A stretch of 64,000 nucleotides of DNA from Idiomarina aminovorans (GCF_023155095.1 NZ_JAKNDA010000004.1:124001-188000); one strand, 5' to 3'. Positions 43,573-54,475 are shown, numbered from the stretch's first letter. Made by a program: numbers and translations. The notes: generated by a model from the letters alone, not told the origin.

Positions 43573-45642
43573 ATGCCTCAGCTTGACCTAATAACAAGTC
43601 TGGCAATAGAGACTTTTGCGCACGCCATTCAGGCGGTTTTCCTTATCGGTTTCGCATTGTTACTCATGTATTACCATCGCTACTATCGGCGTGAGTACTT
43701 GCAATACTGGTCGTTTGCCTGCTTTGCCTTTGGCCCCAGTGAGCTGATCCGGGCCTTTCTGGCCGGCAGCGCGATAATAGCCCCGGAATCAGCCCTTAGC
43801 TGGTCCAGCGGTTTACAGGGTATATCATTAACCTTTCATTATTTGGCAATTTCTTTCGTTGTGTTAGGTGCAACTTGTGCCATTTTCAATAGTAAACCGC
43901 AACAATACTGGCAATACTTAGCTTATGGCATCTCACTTTTAGCCGGCATTATTTCTTATTTTTGGCTGGATCCCGCCATTAGCTCTGTAGGCAGCACCCC
44001 TAGTTCTGGCTTCATGCGTTTTTTAGTGACCGGAGCTACTCTGATAGTCATTGGTCTCATTATGTGGCGGAAACTGGGAGCGGGAGTTGGACCTAAACTG
44101 GTCTCGGCCGGTTTCCTCAGTATCGGCCTAAAGAATTTTCTGGTCTTAGCCGCCATGTTTTCACTATCCGGTAGTGCCGTTGACTGGATCCTTAGTTTTC
44201 AGTCACTGTTAACCGTTATTATTGTTGCGGTGGTTATCGTCGGCATTATTATCTGGTTGTTAGAGTCGGAACGAAATACCGCTGTTCGCGCCATCCAGAG
44301 AGCCGAATATTTACACACCCACGATGCCCTCACCGGCGTTTCCAATCGCGAACAGCTGGTCAGTAAAATCCCTCTGTTTATTGAATATTGCCGCGGTAAC
44401 AATCGCCACTTAACCATCGTACTCATTGGTATCAGCCGTTTTAAAGTGATCAACGAAAATATAGGCATTCGCGGGGGAGACCAGGTTCTGAAAGAAATAG
44501 CCCGACGCCTGCAAAATTTCGCTAAACAACCGTTGACAGTTGCACGCATTAGCGGCGATGTGTTTGCCATTGCGTTTGATCACCTAAAAAGCCGAAGTTT
44601 GATAGAAGAACTCGCATCGCAACTTCAGGATACACTCAGCAAGCCAATTGACATTGGTGAAAAGAGCCTGAATATTGCCGCCGGGATTGGAGTTTCCCGG
44701 TATCCTCAACACGGCAGTCGTTCCGAAGTGTTGCTCAATAAAGCAACCATAGCACTCACTCAGGCTAAGCAGTCGCACCAGCCCATTGTTACCATTTATC
44801 AACGGGGCATGGATGAGATGTACTCTTATCTGGTTGATATGGAGCCAGTGTTACGTAAAGCCATGCGGGAAAATGAATTTACCCTGTATCTGCAACCCCA
44901 ATTCGATTTTGATCATCAGCAACTTTGTGGTTTTGAAGCGCTCATTCGTTGGCAGCACCCGGAACGAGGCTTACTGACACCGGCGGAATTTTTACCCTAT
45001 ATTGAGCAATTAGGACTTTCCACCGAGTTAGATGACTGGGTACTAGACCATGCCGCCGCTATCCTGACTTCGTGGCAGGAAAAGTTTGGATGTTGTTGGC
45101 CCGTTGCCGTTAATTTATCGGCACCCCAATTTCAGCATTTTCAGCTTATTGAAAAAATGAAACGGCTACTGCAAGACTACAACATTTCTCCCGAATGGCT
45201 GGAGCTGGAAATTACCGAAAACGTTGCTATGTCCGATTTACACAATGGCATGAGTGTTATCCAGCGACTGCGGGAAATGGGTTTTGGTATCTCCATTGAC
45301 GATTTTGGCACTGGCCATTCTTCACTGGCTTATCTTCGCTCACTGCCCATCAACAAAATTAAAATAGACCGCAGTTTTGTCAGTGAACTGCAGCAAAACG
45401 ATAACGATGTAACCATATTAAAAGCCATGATCCGCCTATCACATGGTTTGGGGAAACGGGTTATTGCTGAAGGTATCGAAACTCAGGAACAGCAAGACAT
45501 ACTGCAGAAACTGGGTTGCGACATGATGCAAGGCTACTTTTACTCACCACCTATGAGACTGCAATTTGCTGAGCAATTAATTGAGCGTCAAATGCAGGAC
45601 AATAAAAAGCCGTTGCCTCCGGGGGAGTTCGCAACGGCTTAG
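43573..45642 (+). CDS. Membrane c-di-GMP phosphodiesterase (degenerate GGDEF + EAL)
   Basis: The 689-residue protein has about seven N-terminal membrane helices (residues 15-235), then a GGDEF domain and an EAL domain. The GGDEF motif position reads SGDVF in ARISGDVFAIAF (about 325-336), lacking the Gly-Gly-Asp-Glu-Phe pattern, so cyclase activity is unlikely. The EAL domain keeps FEALIRW (about 452-458), ITENVAMSD, DDFGTGHSS (about 575-583), KIDRSF and EGIETQEQ, so it should hydrolyse c-di-GMP. The membrane part may sense a signal. The 3' end contains the terminator of hslU on the other strand. Confidence 0.9.
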   Translation: MPQLDLITSLAIETFAHAIQAVFLIGFALLLMYYHRYYRREYLQYWSFACFAFGPSELIRAFLAGSAIIAPESALSWSSGLQGISLTFHYLAISFVVLGATCAIFNSKPQQYWQYLAYGISLLAGIISYFWLDPAISSVGSTPSSGFMRFLVTGATLIVIGLIMWRKLGAGVGPKLVSAGFLSIGLKNFLVLAAMFSLSGSAVDWILSFQSLLTVIIVAVVIVGIIIWLLESERNTAVRAIQRAEYLHTHDALTGVSNREQLVSKIPLFIEYCRGNNRHLTIVLIGISRFKVINENIGIRGGDQVLKEIARRLQNFAKQPLTVARISGDVFAIAFDHLKSRSLIEELASQLQDTLSKPIDIGEKSLNIAAGIGVSRYPQHGSRSEVLLNKATIALTQAKQSHQPIVTIYQRGMDEMYSYLVDMEPVLRKAMRENEFTLYLQPQFDFDHQQLCGFEALIRWQHPERGLLTPAEFLPYIEQLGLSTELDDWVLDHAAAILTSWQEKFGCCWPVAVNLSAPQFQHFQLIEKMKRLLQDYNISPEWLELEITENVAMSDLHNGMSVIQRLREMGFGISIDDFGTGHSSLAYLRSLPINKIKIDRSFVSELQQNDNDVTILKAMIRLSHGLGKRVIAEGIETQEQQDILQKLGCDMMQGYFYSPPMRLQFAEQLIERQMQDNKKPLPPGEFATA
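45601..45640 (-). terminator. Terminator of hslVU encoded inside the EAL gene end
   Basis: On the minus strand AAGCCGTTGC and GCAACGGCTT form a 10-bp stem (45631-45640 and 45607-45616) around a 14-base loop, followed by TTTTATT. It begins 23 bases after the hslU stop. The sequence is also the coding end (KPLPPGEFATA) of the convergent EAL gene. Confidence 0.85.
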
Positions 45643-45663
45643 CTTTATTGACGGACAACGCTG

Positions 45664-47025
45664 CTACAGAATAAAGCGGCTTAAATCTTCGTTCTGCGAC
45701 AACTCGCCGAGATGCTCGTTAACATAATCAGCGTCAACCTTCAGCTTGTCGCCATTGTGGTCGGTTGCATGAAACGAAATTTCTTCCATTAATCGTTCCA
45801 GTACCGTGTGTAAACGACGCGCACCGATATTTTCGGTGGTCTCGTTTACATGAAACGCCACTTCGGCTATGCGTTGAATGCCTTCTTCAGTAAAGCTGAC
45901 CTCAACCCCTTCTGTATTTAACAGTGCATGGTACTGAGTGGTCAGTGATGCACTGGGCTCGGTCAAGATACGAACAAAGTCACCGCTGGTTAACGCGTCC
46001 AGCTCGACCCGAATTGGCAAACGCCCCTGCAACTCAGGAATAAGATCCGACGGTTTGCTCATCTGGAACGCGCCCGAAGCAATGAACAGAATATGATCGG
46101 TTTTGATCATACCGTGCTTCGTATTTACCGTAGTCCCTTCAACCAAAGGCAGTAAGTCACGCTGCACACCTTCGCGGGAAACATCCGGTCCGCTGGTATC
46201 GCCGCGCTTACACACTTTGTCAATTTCGTCCAAAAAAACAATACCGTTTTGTTCTACCGACTCAATCGCTGCTTCTTTCACCTCGTCGGGGTTCAGTAAT
46301 TTCGCTGCTTCTTCTTCCACTAGCTGCTTATAAGCGTCTTTAATCCGTATTTTCCGCGGCTTAGTTTTTTCATTACCCATGTTCTGGAACATATTCTGCA
46401 GCTGCGAGGTCATTTCTTCCATGCCCGGCGGCGCCATAATTTCAACGCCCATTTGTGGCAGGGCTAAATCTATTTCAATTTCTTTATCATCCAGCTGACC
46501 TTCACGTAATTTTTTACGGAATATCTGACGCGTACCGCGCTCGTCTTCATTGCCTTTGCTTTCGCCTTCTTCCTGCTGCTGCTGAGCCCAGCCAGAAAAA
46601 GATTTTTTAGCCGGTGGCAACAACACATCCAAAATGCGCTCTTCTGCGGCTTCTTCAGCGCGGTAACGTACCTTTTGCATCATCTCTTCACGGGTCTGTT
46701 TCACGGCAACGTCGGTTAAGTCTTTAATAATGGACTCAACCTCTTTACCGACATAACCCACTTCCGTGAACTTAGAGGCTTCTACTTTAATGAAAGGCGC
46801 TTTCGCTAACTTTGCCAAACGCCGGGCGATTTCTGTTTTACCAACACCGGTTGGGCCTATCATTAAGATATTTTTAGGGGTTACTTCCTGACGCAGCTCG
46901 TCATCCAGCTGCATACGACGCCAACGGTTACGCAGGGCAACGGCAACCGCACGCTTTGCTTTATCCTGACCAATAATGTGTCGATTTAATTCGTCAACAA
47001 TTTCTCTTGGGGTCATCTCAGACAT
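45664..47025 (-). CDS. hslU: ATP-dependent protease ATPase subunit HslU
   Basis: The ATG at 47025 gives [20 protein letters not shown], the family start, after GGGGAAAAAATAAG. The frame to 47154 overlaps hslV and is not used. The 453-residue AAA+ ATPase has Walker [19 protein letters not shown] (about 62-79), the family's I-domain insertion with a Gln/Glu-rich segment, Walker [13 protein letters not shown] and the C-terminal LSRFIL that docks in HslV. It unfolds substrates for HslV. hslV lies one base upstream. Confidence 0.97.
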   Translation of the reverse strand: MSEMTPREIVDELNRHIIGQDKAKRAVAVALRNRWRRMQLDDELRQEVTPKNILMIGPTGVGKTEIARRLAKLAKAPFIKVEASKFTEVGYVGKEVESIIKDLTDVAVKQTREEMMQKVRYRAEEAAEERILDVLLPPAKKSFSGWAQQQQEEGESKGNEDERGTRQIFRKKLREGQLDDKEIEIDLALPQMGVEIMAPPGMEEMTSQLQNMFQNMGNEKTKPRKIRIKDAYKQLVEEEAAKLLNPDEVKEAAIESVEQNGIVFLDEIDKVCKRGDTSGPDVSREGVQRDLLPLVEGTTVNTKHGMIKTDHILFIASGAFQMSKPSDLIPELQGRLPIRVELDALTSGDFVRILTEPSASLTTQYHALLNTEGVEVSFTEEGIQRIAEVAFHVNETTENIGARRLHTVLERLMEEISFHATDHNGDKLKVDADYVNEHLGELSQNEDLSRFIL

Positions 47026-47026
47026 C

Positions 47027-47584
47027 TTATTTTTTCCCCTGCTTGGTTTTGTCTTCAGCAATCGACTCTTCTTCTTCAATGGTCTGGTTGCCGTTGGTGT
47101 ATATGCAAATATCGCCCGCAATAGCCAGCGCTTTTTGCACAATATCGCGAGCATTCAAATCGGTATTTTCCAGCAAAACTGTTGCCGCTGATTGGGCAAA
47201 AGGCCCGCCGGAGCCAATTGCAATCAGGTCATTTTCCGGCTGCACCACATCACCATTACCGGTAATGATTAGTGACGTTTCTTTGTCAGCAACCGCCAAC
47301 AGTGCTTCTAACCGGCGTAAAGCGCGGTCGGTACGCCAGTCTTTAGCCAACTCCACGGCGGCGCGCATCAGGTTTCCCTGATGTTGTTCAAGTTTGGATT
47401 CAAAGCGTTCGAAGAGTGTGAAAGCGTCTGCGGTTCCGCCGGCAAAGCCTGCCAGCACTTTATCGTGATATAAACGACGCACTTTGCGCGCGTTGCCTTT
47501 CATTACGGTGTTACCCAGAGAAACCTGGCCATCCCCGCCAATTACAACTTTGTCGCCGCGGCGAACAGATACGATAGTAGTCAA
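47027..47584 (-). CDS. hslV: ATP-dependent protease peptidase subunit HslV
   Basis: The protein starts [10 protein letters not shown], so the catalytic Thr2 becomes N-terminal after Met removal. It has [18 protein letters not shown] (about 14-31), [16 protein letters not shown] and [11 protein letters not shown]. At 185 residues it is slightly longer than E. coli HslV (176) because of an acidic/lysine-rich tail ([16 protein letters not shown]). HslV forms the protease chamber with HslU. A possible heat-shock promoter lies 40-70 bases upstream. Confidence 0.97.
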   Translation of the reverse strand: MTTIVSVRRGDKVVIGGDGQVSLGNTVMKGNARKVRRLYHDKVLAGFAGGTADAFTLFERFESKLEQHQGNLMRAAVELAKDWRTDRALRRLEALLAVADKETSLIITGNGDVVQPENDLIAIGSGGPFAQSAATVLLENTDLNARDIVQKALAIAGDICIYTNGNQTIEEEESIAEDKTKQGKK

Positions 47585-47625
47585 ATCAAGACCCTCTTGT
47601 TTGTCTTAGTGACGTCAATGATAAG

Positions 47626-47657
47626 TATTTGAGGGTCTCTATTGTATTTTTCAATGG
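47626..47657 (-). promoter_or_regulatory. Possible sigma-32 promoter of hslVU
   Basis: On the minus strand CATTGAA (near CTTGAA) is followed after about 14 bases by CCCTCAAAT (near CCCCATNT), in the spacing used by heat-shock sigma-32. hslVU is sigma-32 dependent in E. coli. The -10 match is imperfect. Confidence 0.4.
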
Positions 47658-47667
47658 TGAGTGCCGA

Positions 47668-48234
47668 CTAATCGATGTTCCAATTCCAGATAGCGCAACC
47701 AAATACTTGATTCCGCTGCAGTTTATGGCGGTCACGTTCAGCATCCCTTTTGGTTTCATAAGGACCCAGAATAACCCGGTACCAAAGACTATTACTGCCC
47801 TCGGTTGCCCGCACCTGAGATTCCAAACCAGCCATAGCAATTTGTGCGCGCAATCTTTCAGCGTCGGACTGCTGGCGAAAAGAACCGCATTGCATAAGCT
47901 TTGGCGGGCCCACTTCAAGTTCGGGTACATCCACTTGTACTTCTTTGCTTTTCAGCTCTTCAATGTAACGCCAGCGTTCAGCCGACTTTTCGGGAAGTAA
48001 GTCGGCCGGTGGTGGTTGCACCTGTGGCTGTTCAACCTGTTCAGACTTACCGCTAATTTGCACCAGAATATAAGTAAATAAGGCGATTAAGGCAACCGCG
48101 ATGACAACCACAAACCAGGGTACGGGTTTACGATTAGCGACGGGTTTTGCACCACGCTGTTGCTTTTTATTGCTTCCCTTTTTTTTAGTCGGCTTACGTT
48201 TGGGCGACTTTGGCTTACGATTCGCGTAATCCAT
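47668..48234 (-). CDS. ftsN: SPOR-domain membrane protein, FtsN-like
   Basis: The 188-residue protein has a very basic cytoplasmic start (about 1-38), one transmembrane helix (WFVVVIAVALIALFTYILV, about 40-58), a short proline/glutamine-rich periplasmic linker and a SPOR domain with LMQCGSFRQQSDAERLRAQI (split, about 113-132) and WYRVILGPYETKRDAE. SPOR domains bind denuded peptidoglycan at the division site. Position between hslV and priA matches E. coli ftsN. It is shorter than E. coli FtsN (319) mainly through a reduced linker. Confidence 0.85.
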   Translation of the reverse strand: MDYANRKPKSPKRKPTKKKGSNKKQQRGAKPVANRKPVPWFVVVIAVALIALFTYILVQISGKSEQVEQPQVQPPPADLLPEKSAERWRYIEELKSKEVQVDVPELEVGPPKLMQCGSFRQQSDAERLRAQIAMAGLESQVRATEGSNSLWYRVILGPYETKRDAERDRHKLQRNQVFGCAIWNWNID

Positions 48235-48240
48235 AGTCCG

Positions 48241-49983
48241 TTACATTTTCTCCAGAGTTGGAATGCCCAGCAATTCCAGACCTTGCTTCAGCACATTAGC
48301 CGTTAACATCGACAATTTCAGGCGGCTGTTACGAAGCGCTTCGTCTTCCTGGTTCAAAATTGGGCAGGCTTCGTAAAAACTGGAGAAGCGACCGGCCAAA
48401 TCAAACACAAAACCACATAAGAAATGCGGCATGGCTTTATCCTGAACCTGATGCAGTACTTCGTTAAAACGAACCAGCTGATTCGCAAGCGCCAGCTCAC
48501 GCTCATCGCTCAGAATAATGTCTGCGTTACGGTCAAAAGCGGTGTTGCCTAAGCGGTCAAAAATACTGTTCACCCGGGTGAACGCATAAAGTAGATATGG
48601 CGCGGTATTGCCTTCAAAAGTCAGCATGTGGTTCCAGTCGAAAATGTAATCGCTGGTGCGGTTTTTCGATAAATCAGCGTATTTGACCGAGCTAATACCG
48701 ATCACTTCAGCAACATGTTTCTGTTGCTCATCGGTCAAATCTGTCGTTTTCTGTTGCAGCAATTCTAGTGCGCGACGTTCCGCTTCATCCAGCAAATCAG
48801 CCAACTTAGTTACGCCACCGTCACGGCTTTTATAAGGTTTACCATCTTTCCCCATCACCGTGCCAAACCCGTAGTGGTTCAGTTGTATGTCGCCTTCAAC
48901 AAAACCGGCTTTGCGCGCCAGCGTAAAAATTTGGTCAAAGTGCAGGGCCTGACGCGCATCGACAAAATACATCAGGTGGTCACCACCCAGTTCTTTTTGA
49001 CGGTATTCAATAGCGGCTAAATCGGTTGTGGCGTAAAGGTAACCACCGCCTTTTTTCTGCACAATAATAGGCAACGGCTCGCCTTCTTTACCTTTGTATT
49101 CCTCCAGGAACACGCACTGCGCGCCCTGGTCTTCGGTCAGCAGGCCTTTCTCACGCAAGTGTTCAATAACGCCCGGTAATTTGTTGTTGTAGGCACTTTC
49201 TGCCATCACATCTTGCCGAGTCAGTTTAACGCCTAAACGGTCATAAACGTCCTGGCAATGGCTGAGCGAGACATCAATAAACTGGTTCCAGAGTTTCAGG
49301 CAATACGCGTCGCCCGACTGCAGCTTAACCACCAGCTGACGCGCCCGGTCAGCGAACTCTTCGCTTTCATCAAAACGCTGCTTAGCGGCTTTATAAAAGG
49401 TTTCCAGGTTGCTCAGCTCATATTCTGCCGACTGATTATCCAGCGCTTCCATATACGCTAAAAGCATACCGAACTGCGTACCCCAGTCACCCACATGGTT
49501 CTGGCGAACCACTTTATGGCCTAAAAACTCGCACACACGTGATACCGCATCGCCAATAATAGCGGAACGTAAATGGCCTACGTGCATTTCTTTGGCCAGA
49601 TTAGGCGAGGAGTAATCAATGACGATGGTTTTGCTCTGGTCCGCTTTATCAACATTCAGCCGGTCACTGTTCAACATCGCTGTTAATTGATCTTTGAGCT
49701 GATCCTGCGAAATAGTAAAGTTAATAAAGCCCGGCCCGGCGATATCCATTTTCGCTAACAGAGTGTTCTCAGGAACCGCTTCAACAATAGCCTCAGCCAG
49801 CTGACGAGGGTTCGATTTGGCCGGTTTTGCCAACATCAACGCCAGATTAGTCGCAAAGTCACCGTGCGATTTGTCTCGTGGTCGATCCAACTGAATATTG
49901 ACTGAATGATCCGCCGGAATTTTACCCTGTGCTTTAAGTTGACCAATGGCTTCGGCCAGCAACTGTTCAAGTTGTTCTTTCAT
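48241..49983 (-). CDS. argS: Arginyl-tRNA synthetase
   Basis: The 580-residue class I enzyme matches the family length. The N-terminal Add-1 domain is followed by the HIGH-equivalent [17 protein letters not shown] (split, about 128-144) and the KMSK-equivalent region with [10 protein letters not shown]. Arg-tRNA synthetases lack a canonical KMSK. The C-terminal anticodon domain ends [12 protein letters not shown] and [12 protein letters not shown]. It charges tRNA-Arg. The downstream SPOR gene begins six bases after its stop. Confidence 0.97.
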   Translation of the reverse strand: MKEQLEQLLAEAIGQLKAQGKIPADHSVNIQLDRPRDKSHGDFATNLALMLAKPAKSNPRQLAEAIVEAVPENTLLAKMDIAGPGFINFTISQDQLKDQLTAMLNSDRLNVDKADQSKTIVIDYSSPNLAKEMHVGHLRSAIIGDAVSRVCEFLGHKVVRQNHVGDWGTQFGMLLAYMEALDNQSAEYELSNLETFYKAAKQRFDESEEFADRARQLVVKLQSGDAYCLKLWNQFIDVSLSHCQDVYDRLGVKLTRQDVMAESAYNNKLPGVIEHLREKGLLTEDQGAQCVFLEEYKGKEGEPLPIIVQKKGGGYLYATTDLAAIEYRQKELGGDHLMYFVDARQALHFDQIFTLARKAGFVEGDIQLNHYGFGTVMGKDGKPYKSRDGGVTKLADLLDEAERRALELLQQKTTDLTDEQQKHVAEVIGISSVKYADLSKNRTSDYIFDWNHMLTFEGNTAPYLLYAFTRVNSIFDRLGNTAFDRNADIILSDERELALANQLVRFNEVLHQVQDKAMPHFLCGFVFDLAGRFSSFYEACPILNQEDEALRNSRLKLSMLTANVLKQGLELLGIPTLEKM

Positions 49984-50075
49984 TAATGCGACTACCTGTA
50001 TGAAACATCGAAGAAGAAATTCAAGCCGCTTAGTTTAATCGCTCCGCCCGATAAAAAAAACCGCTTAAGTGTTAA

Positions 50076-52286
50076 TCAGCTGAAGTCTTGAGGGTCAATG
50101 TCCAACGACCAGCGCACTTTTTTCAACAGTGGCAACGCGTTAATCTGCGGCAGCAAGTGTTCAATCAACTGAAAACGTAATTTTCGTGACTGACAATGTA
50201 GCAGCAATTGATAGCGGTAACGACCGGCTTTACGCTCCATCAATGCTGGCATAGGCCCTAACAAAAACGCCCCCTCTACTTGTGGCATTAATTGCTGAAT
50301 TTGAGTCATTGCCTGCACCACCGAGTCTTTGTCCGTTGCTTCAGCCCGGAATAATGCCAGGTAGGAAAACGGGGGTAATTCGCTTTGCTGTCTTTCAGCA
50401 AGCGCTGTTAAGGCAAAATGTGAATACCCGTTATTGAGCAAATCCTGAATTAAATCGTGTTCCGGATGGTGCGTTTGCAGTACCACCTTGCCCGCTTTGT
50501 GCTCCCGCCCGGCGCGACCGGCCACCTGAGTATACAGCTGGCCTAATCGCTCTGCGGCCCGAAAATCGGCGCTATAAAGTGCACCATCAACATCCAGCAG
50601 CGCCACCAGCGTTACATGTGGAAAATGATGCCCTTTGGCCAGCATTTGCGTCCCCACCAACAGCGGGTACTTATTGTTGGTGGCTTTTTGTAGATAATCG
50701 TCCAGTTGACCTTTGCGGCGGGTCGAGTCGCGGTCTATGCGCAGTACGCCACGCCCCGGAAACATCTCTTGCAGGCTGTGCTCAAGCTGCTCCGTGCCCA
50801 CGCCGTGCGAAATTAGGTGCGTGGAACCACAGGAGCCGCATTGCTTAGGTATACGCTGCTGACTACCACAGTGGTGGCACTGCAGCTGCTGATGAGCTTT
50901 ATGCACAGTGTAATAAGCGTCACAGCGATGACATTGTGCCAGCCAACCGCATTCGTGGCACATTAACGCTGGGGCAAACCCCCGACGATTAAGAAACAAC
51001 AGCACCTGGTTACCACGCTCTATCTCCACTTGAATCTGTTCCTGCAGCGCTTTAGAAATACCCGCTTTTACCGGCTGTTGTTTTAGGTCAATGAGTTCGT
51101 GTTTGACCATTTGCGCGCCACCGGCACGCTGACCCAGCTTTAACCAATGAAAACGTTTGCTGACCGCATTATTCAGTGTTTCCAGCGAAGCTGTTGCACT
51201 GCCAAGAACCAAAGGAATATTCAGTAACGAAGCCCGTTTAATAGCAATATCGCGGGCATGATAACGAAAACCATCTTGCTGCTTATAAGACAAGTCATGC
51301 TCTTCGTCTACTACAATCAAACCGAGTTTCTGACAGGGCGTAAATACCGCCGAGCGGGTACCGATAATAATGGCGGCATGGCCATGTTTCGCATCCAGCC
51401 AGGTGTTTAGACGTTCGCGGTCACTCATGCCCGAATGCAACATCACCACCGGCGCGTCAAAGCGTTCTTCAAAACGCTGCAGTGTCTGTGGGGTCAGCCC
51501 AATTTCCGGTACCAGCACCAATACTTGTTCGCTGCGTTCCAGTATCGGCTCCATGGCCTGCAAATACACTTCCGTTTTACCACTGCCGGTAACGCCTTCC
51601 AGTAACAAAGTGCTGTGTTGCTGTTGCTGACTGATGGTGGAAACCGCTACCGCCTGCTCGGTGTTTAATGCATGACCTTCCTCTCGCAATACCGAGCTTT
51701 GCTGTTGCCAGCTCTGCGGCTTCGCCGGCTGCTGCTCACGGACTTCAACCCAGCCTTTATCCTGCAAGGTACGAAGCACTGCCGAGGTCACGCCAATATC
51801 GTTTAAATCACTGCGCCTCAGTGGCTTATGCTTGAGCGCTGCCAGAACTTGCTGCTGTCGTGCTGCTCCTTTTAACTCATTAATTGACTGCGTCCGGCCT
51901 AAATCGGTCAGCGCATAAAAGGTTTCGGTCAAATATTCCGGTGCATCGCCTTTGCGCAGTAATACCGGCAGGCTATTGGCCGCAACGTCGCCCAGTGAAT
52001 GATGGTAATAGTCGGCTGACCAGCGCACCAGCTGCCAGATATCATCCGGCCAGAGTCTTTGCTCATCCAGTACCGATGCTACCAACTTCAGCTCAAACTC
52101 AGGCGTTGCATCAGCAGCCTCGCTAACCACATATCCGACTAACTGACGCTGCCCAAAAGGCACGCGCACGCGCACTCCCTGCGACAGTGGTTCGACACTT
52201 TTGCACAGGTAATCATAGGTTTGTCTGAGCGGTAAAGGCAGTGCGACTTTATAACGTCGTTCACTGCCCGTATTGGCTTGCTTCAT
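50076..52286 (-). CDS. priA: Primosomal protein N' (replication restart helicase PriA)
   Basis: The 736-residue helicase has the N-terminal 3'-DNA-binding domain (VALPLPLRQTYDYL, about 14-27), Walker A GVTGSGKTEVYLQ (about 230-242), the DEEH box VVDEEHDLSYKQQDG, the zinc-binding cysteine clusters CHECGWLAQCHRCD and CHHCGSQQ (interrupting the helicase) and helicase motifs V-VI near VAGRAGREHKAG. PriA reloads the replisome at stalled forks. It is divergent from rpmE, as in E. coli. Confidence 0.97.
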   Translation of the reverse strand: MKQANTGSERRYKVALPLPLRQTYDYLCKSVEPLSQGVRVRVPFGQRQLVGYVVSEAADATPEFELKLVASVLDEQRLWPDDIWQLVRWSADYYHHSLGDVAANSLPVLLRKGDAPEYLTETFYALTDLGRTQSINELKGAARQQQVLAALKHKPLRRSDLNDIGVTSAVLRTLQDKGWVEVREQQPAKPQSWQQQSSVLREEGHALNTEQAVAVSTISQQQQHSTLLLEGVTGSGKTEVYLQAMEPILERSEQVLVLVPEIGLTPQTLQRFEERFDAPVVMLHSGMSDRERLNTWLDAKHGHAAIIIGTRSAVFTPCQKLGLIVVDEEHDLSYKQQDGFRYHARDIAIKRASLLNIPLVLGSATASLETLNNAVSKRFHWLKLGQRAGGAQMVKHELIDLKQQPVKAGISKALQEQIQVEIERGNQVLLFLNRRGFAPALMCHECGWLAQCHRCDAYYTVHKAHQQLQCHHCGSQQRIPKQCGSCGSTHLISHGVGTEQLEHSLQEMFPGRGVLRIDRDSTRRKGQLDDYLQKATNNKYPLLVGTQMLAKGHHFPHVTLVALLDVDGALYSADFRAAERLGQLYTQVAGRAGREHKAGKVVLQTHHPEHDLIQDLLNNGYSHFALTALAERQQSELPPFSYLALFRAEATDKDSVVQAMTQIQQLMPQVEGAFLLGPMPALMERKAGRYRYQLLLHCQSRKLRFQLIEHLLPQINALPLLKKVRWSLDIDPQDFS

Positions 52287-52450
52287 GGCTCTATTCTGGA
52301 GCGCTACCGCGCAGATTACAAGGCAGTAGATTGTTCTTGATCACAACATTAATATCGCTTAAAATATTCGGCTCTTAAATCATTGTTGTTTTACGCATGG
52401 TGTTCGGCTTTGGATCGAATGGCGATGCGGCCCATAACTGAGGTAACCCC

Positions 52451-52669
52451 ATGAAACAAGGTATTCATCCTAAGTACGAGACTTTAAAAGTCAGCTGTTC
52501 TTGCGGTAACACGTTTGAAACACGTTCAACCCGCTCAGAAGATTTACACCTGGACGTCTGTTCAGAGTGCCACCCGTTCTACACTGGTAAGCAACGTGTT
52601 ATGGACACTGGTGGGCGTGTTGACAAATTTAAGAAGCGTTTTGGTGCTCTGGGCAAGAAAGAGTCTTAA
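52451..52669 (+). CDS. rpmE: 50S ribosomal protein L31 (zinc form)
   Basis: The 72-residue protein is complete L31: [19 protein letters not shown], then [15 protein letters not shown]. The CxC and CxxC cysteines (Cys16, Cys18, Cys37, Cys40) show the zinc-binding C+ type rather than the zinc-free paralogue RpmE2. A sharp terminator follows the stop by about 45 bases. It is monocistronic. Confidence 0.97.
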   Translation: MKQGIHPKYETLKVSCSCGNTFETRSTRSEDLHLDVCSECHPFYTGKQRVMDTGGRVDKFKKRFGALGKKES

Positions 52670-52708
52670 GAAAACCTATAGAAAACGCTGCTTAACAGCA
52701 GATTTTAA

Positions 52709-52737
52709 GAAAAAGGCGCTAAACAGCGCCTTTTTTT
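52709..52737 (+). terminator. rpmE terminator
   Basis: GGCGCT-AAAC-AGCGCC stem (52715-52730) with A5 before and T7 after, 40 bases after the rpmE stop. Confidence 0.9.
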
Positions 52738-52910
52738 GTGCCTGTTTCTCTAAAAGGCCTGTTGTTAAAGAAAAGTTACCCGGTGCTTTTTTAAACACCC
52801 TTTAAATTTATATTACCTTAAAAGCTCTGACCGAGGAGGTAAGATTTCTTTATTCACATAAAAGCGATAGACTGATTAGCATTCTGATAACCAAACTCAG
52901 GTATCACTGT

Positions 52911-54155
52911 ATGAAAGATTTTCGCCAACAGGCACTGGACTACCACGAATACCCAACACCGGGTAAGATTTCGGTCGAACTTACCACCCCCGCAGAAACC
53001 AGCAAGGATATGGCTCTGGCATACAGTCCGGGCGTAGCAGACCCCGTACGTGAAATTGCACAGGACCCGGATAACGCCTACCGGTATACCGCCAAAGGCA
53101 ACATGGTGGCGGTTATTACCAACGGAACGGCCATTCTGGGTTTGGGTAATTTGGGACCACTGGCATCAAAGCCAGTCATGGAAGGTAAAGCGCTGTTGTT
53201 TAAACGGTTTGCCGGACTCGACTCCATTGACATCGAAGTCAGTCACCGCACCACGCAGGACTTTATCAATACGGTCGCAAATATTGCTGATACCTTTGGC
53301 GGTATTAACTTAGAAGACATTAAAGCGCCGGAGTGCTTTGAAATTGAACAGGCCCTAATAGAACGCTGCAACGTGCCGGTATTCCATGACGATCAACACG
53401 GTACTGCCATTGTTACCGCAGCCGGCATGCTGAACGCACTGGAAATTCAAGGTAAAAACCTGGCTGAATCACGCATTGTTTGTCTGGGTGCCGGCGCCGC
53501 CGCTATTGCCTGTATGGAGCTTCTGATTAAATGCGGCGCCCAGCGTGAACACATTTATATGCTGGATTCAAAAGGCGTTATTCACACTCGTCGCGACAAT
53601 TTGAACGAATATAAGCAGCTGTTTGCGAACAACACCGATAAGCGTACGTTAAAAGATGTGATTGAAGGCGCGGATATTTTCGTCGGGGTTTCAGGGCCAA
53701 ACTTGCTTAGCGCAGATGAGTTAAAACTGATGGCAGCTAACCCGATTCTCTTCGCCTGCTCTAATCCGGACCCGGAAATTAAACCGGAAGTCGCTATGGC
53801 AACACGCAGTGATCTGATTATGGGAACCGGACGTTCCGATTACCCAAACCAGGTAAACAATGTTCTCTGTTTCCCGTTTATGTTTCGCGGGGCGCTGGAT
53901 GTTCGCGCTACGGCTATTAACGATGAAATGAAAGTAGCCGCGGTGGAAGCGATTCGTCAATTGGCAAAAGAGTCCGTGCCTGATTCAGTGTTAACAGCGG
54001 CCGGTGTCCAGGAATTAAAATTTGGCCGCGATTATATTATTCCTAAGCCAATTGATCCGCGTTTATGCCAGCGGGTAGCGCGGGCAGTTGCTGAAGCAGC
54101 AGTAAAATCCGGCACCGCTAAAATCGATTTACCGGAAAATTATATGCAGGATTAA
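52911..54155 (+). CDS. maeB: Malic enzyme (oxaloacetate-decarboxylating, NADP type, short form)
   Basis: The 414-residue protein has the malic domain ([15 protein letters not shown], about 37-51; [17 protein letters not shown], about 160-176) and the NAD(P) domain ([17 protein letters not shown], about 189-205). It lacks the C-terminal phosphotransacetylase-like domain of E. coli MaeB (759 residues), so it is the short bacterial form. It converts malate to pyruvate and CO2. Cofactor preference cannot be read with certainty. The stop overlaps the metJ stop by four bases on the opposite strand. No canonical ribosome site precedes the ATG, although a GAGGAGG lies about 75 bases upstream. Confidence 0.92.
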   Translation: MKDFRQQALDYHEYPTPGKISVELTTPAETSKDMALAYSPGVADPVREIAQDPDNAYRYTAKGNMVAVITNGTAILGLGNLGPLASKPVMEGKALLFKRFAGLDSIDIEVSHRTTQDFINTVANIADTFGGINLEDIKAPECFEIEQALIERCNVPVFHDDQHGTAIVTAAGMLNALEIQGKNLAESRIVCLGAGAAAIACMELLIKCGAQREHIYMLDSKGVIHTRRDNLNEYKQLFANNTDKRTLKDVIEGADIFVGVSGPNLLSADELKLMAANPILFACSNPDPEIKPEVAMATRSDLIMGTGRSDYPNQVNNVLCFPFMFRGALDVRATAINDEMKVAAVEAIRQLAKESVPDSVLTAAGVQELKFGRDYIIPKPIDPRLCQRVARAVAEAAVKSGTAKIDLPENYMQD

Positions 54156-54475
54156 TCGTCCAGCTCTTCGTCCGTCGGGATGGGCAAGTCTCGTGCTTCC
54201 AGCTCTTCCCGCACAGCCTTAGGTATTTTATTCGGATTCGATTTCTGTAAATCTTCATCTTCCGGCAGCGGCTGACCGGTAAAAGCGTGTAAAAACGCCT
54301 CACACAGAAGTTCGCTGTTGGTAGCATGACGCAAATTATTAATTTGACGACGGGTTCGCTCATCGGTGAGCACTTTAAGCACACGAGTCGGAATTGAAAC
54401 CGTCACTTTTCTAACCTGCTGACTCTTACGCCCATGTTCAGCATAAGGATAAATGTATTCGCCGTTCCATTTCAT
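54152..54475 (-). CDS. metJ: Methionine repressor MetJ
   Basis: The start at 54475 gives [20 protein letters not shown], the conserved MetJ N-terminus, and 107 residues (E. coli 105). The ribbon-helix-helix reads [41 protein letters not shown] (split, about 21-61). With S-adenosylmethionine it represses met genes by binding tandem MET boxes. It is divergent from metL with MET boxes in between, and convergent with maeB. Confidence 0.96.
   Translation of the reverse strand: MKWNGEYIYPYAEHGRKSQQVRKVTVSIPTRVLKVLTDERTRRQINNLRHATNSELLCEAFLHAFTGQPLPEDEDLQKSNPNKIPKAVREELEARDLPIPTDEELDD

Noticed and set aside
52836-52850. Strong ribosome-site-like GAGGAGGTAAG upstream of maeB
   Set aside because: No start codon at proper spacing opens a frame longer than a few codons, so it does not support a gene. 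The nearby TTACCT/AGGTAA symmetry may be chance.
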